Below, piece after piece: positions 63,296 through 64,000 of a DNA stretch of 64,000 nucleotides. Source of the stretch: Phytohabitans houttuyneae (lineage in GTDB: Bacteria; Actinomycetota; Actinomycetes; Mycobacteriales; Micromonosporaceae). The notes below the pieces were generated by a model, which did no database searches, had not been told where the DNA came from, and saw only the letters and a program-made list of their open reading frames with translations. Numbering within the stretch: position 1 is the first letter of the stretch; every line of letters begins with the position of its first letter. The stretch is from NCBI RefSeq assembly GCF_011764425.1, contig NZ_BLPF01000002.1, positions 620,997 through 684,996 of the forward strand, written 5' to 3'. The translations under genes and the position numbers were made by a program.

Positions 63296-63883
63296 CTAAG
63301 TCGTGATCGCCGCCAGGGCAGCGTCGATCGCGTCGCCGAGCCGGTGCGGCTCGCGCTCGGCCCGGGCGATGACGTGCAGGCCCTGGAGCAACGCCAGTAG
63401 CACGCGGGCGTACGCACCGCAGTCCACGTCGTCGCGGATTTCGCCGGCGCGCTGCGCGTCGACGAGCGCCCGCTCGATCCCGGATTCGAGCTCGCCGAGT
63501 GCGCGCCGGACGATCTGCCCAGCCTCCTCGTCGTCGGGAAGCACTTCCATGGCCGTGTTGCCGAGCATGCAGCCGCGGCCGGGCGTGGACCGCGCCGCGT
63601 CCACCGCGTCGGTCAGCAGCTGCCGCACGCTGGCCAGGCCCGGCCCGCTCGGCTGGAGCGCGGCGGCCGCCTCACCCGCCTGCTCCGCGTACCGATCGAG
63701 GGCTCGCAGGAAGAGCGCGTGCTTGTCGCCGAATGCTCCGTAGAGGCTGCCGGGCAGCACGCCCAGCTCGCCCTTGAGCTCGCGCATCGACGTGCCGGCG
63801 TAACCCCGGCGCCAGAAGATCTCCTTCGCCTGGTCGACGACCTGGGCGTCGTCGAAGGAGCGCGGCCGGCCGATGCGTGTCAT
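63296..63883 (-). CDS. TetR-family transcriptional regulator
   Basis: A 195-residue repressor: helix-turn-helix DQAKEIFWRRGYAGTSMRELKGELGVLPGSLYGAFGDKHALFLRAL (about 19-64) and a helical ligand domain with CMLGNTAMEV, as in the AcrR/YxaF-like TetR_C group. ATG 63883. Two similar palindromes lie between it and the divergent gene at 63986, so it probably represses itself and that gene; the VOC gene downstream, eight bases away, should be co-transcribed. Confidence 0.9.
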   Translation of the reverse strand: MTRIGRPRSFDDAQVVDQAKEIFWRRGYAGTSMRELKGELGVLPGSLYGAFGDKHALFLRALDRYAEQAGEAAAALQPSGPGLASVRQLLTDAVDAARSTPGRGCMLGNTAMEVLPDDEEAGQIVRRALGELESGIERALVDAQRAGEIRDDVDCGAYARVLLALLQGLHVIARAEREPHRLGDAIDAALAAITT

Positions 63884-63899
63884 GGCACGATCGTACCGG

Positions 63900-63923
63900 C
63901 TTCTTGATCGCTCGTTCAAGAAC
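63900..63923. promoter_or_regulatory. TetR operator copy 1 (imperfect)
   Basis: CTTCTTGATCG, two bases, CGTTCAAGAAC: nine of eleven arm positions pair. Same layout as the perfect copy at 63937-63960. It starts 17 bases before the TetR start codon, so occupancy would block TetR transcription. Confidence 0.6.
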
Positions 63924-63936
63924 GGCTACCGTGTGA

Positions 63937-63960
63937 CTTCTTGGTCGCCCGACCAAGAAG
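63937..63960. promoter_or_regulatory. TetR operator copy 2 (perfect)
   Basis: CTTCTTGGTCG (63937-63947) and CGACCAAGAAG (63950-63960) are exact inverted repeats with a two-base spacer. The centre lies 37 bases from copy 1. It is 25 bases before the start of the divergent gene. Confidence 0.75.
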
Positions 63961-63985
63961 TGGACGCGAGCTACCGGAGGAAGCC

Positions 63986-64000
63986 ATGGGGCGACTCTTT
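63986..64000 (+). CDS. Start of a divergent gene, cut by the window end
   Basis: ATG 63986 with CCGGAGG six bases upstream opens a frame reading MGRLF to the window end. Its position beyond the paired palindromes makes it the likely target of the TetR regulator. Product cannot be told. Confidence 0.55.

Overview
The window is very GC-rich DNA with a strong G/C third-codon bias, GTG and TTG starts, overlapping operons, a SARP/AfsR-type regulator, several ECF sigma factor modules, a YegP homologue and a T-box upstream of ileS. This is an actinobacterial chromosome. The gene mix suits a filamentous soil genus, most likely Micromonosporaceae, but that placement is inference. No rRNA, tRNA, CRISPR array, transposase or integrase is visible.

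Layout. 0-5 kb: end of an iron-dependent alcohol dehydrogenase, a small membrane protein, rifamycin phosphotransferase (rph) with its rifamycin-associated element, and a CadD-type exporter. 5-9.2 kb: a three-repeat secreted protein and a large SARP/NB-ARC/TPR regulator. 9.4-15.4 kb: a tightly overlapping carbohydrate operon (GH15 hydrolase, xylonate-dehydratase-like enzyme, 2-hydroxyacid dehydrogenase, and a Zwf-family enzyme with an altered active-site motif). 15.4-19.5 kb: YciO and a GxHH-motif isoleucyl-tRNA synthetase under a T-box leader. 19.9-26.4 kb: exported, lipoprotein and patatin genes whose frames are broken by single-base losses. 26.8-36.8 kb: small regulator/target modules, a MhuD-like heme oxygenase and EPSP synthase. 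36.8-42.4 kb: a two-component system divergent from a fatty-acid desaturase, an ECF sigma/anti-sigma pair, and a lipoprotein/cytochrome b pair.

42.5-54.5 kb is the most unusual region and looks like an uncharacterised specialised-metabolism locus. It holds a regulator with two receiver-like and two LuxR modules, a methyltransferase, a polytopic membrane protein fused to a low-molecular-weight protein phosphatase, a nitroreductase, and a fused dehydroquinate dehydratase/shikimate dehydrogenase with missing catalytic residues. It also holds an acyl-CoA-dehydrogenase-like flavoenzyme with a flavin reductase, two proteins built from four copies of an unrecognised WRN/DWGE repeat, and a membrane-anchored multicopper oxidase. 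No PKS or NRPS is present.

54.5-64 kb: a YGQQ-repeat membrane protein, an orphan gas-vesicle remnant (gvpS-gvpK), SsuD, a WYL regulator with a DUF1152 protein, VOC proteins, a methyltransferase, and a TetR gene with two tandem operators facing a gene cut by the window end.

A caveat applies across the window. At least nine genes read correctly only if a G or C is added to a short G/C run, a one-directional pattern that points to homopolymer contraction in the assembly more than to genuine gene decay.
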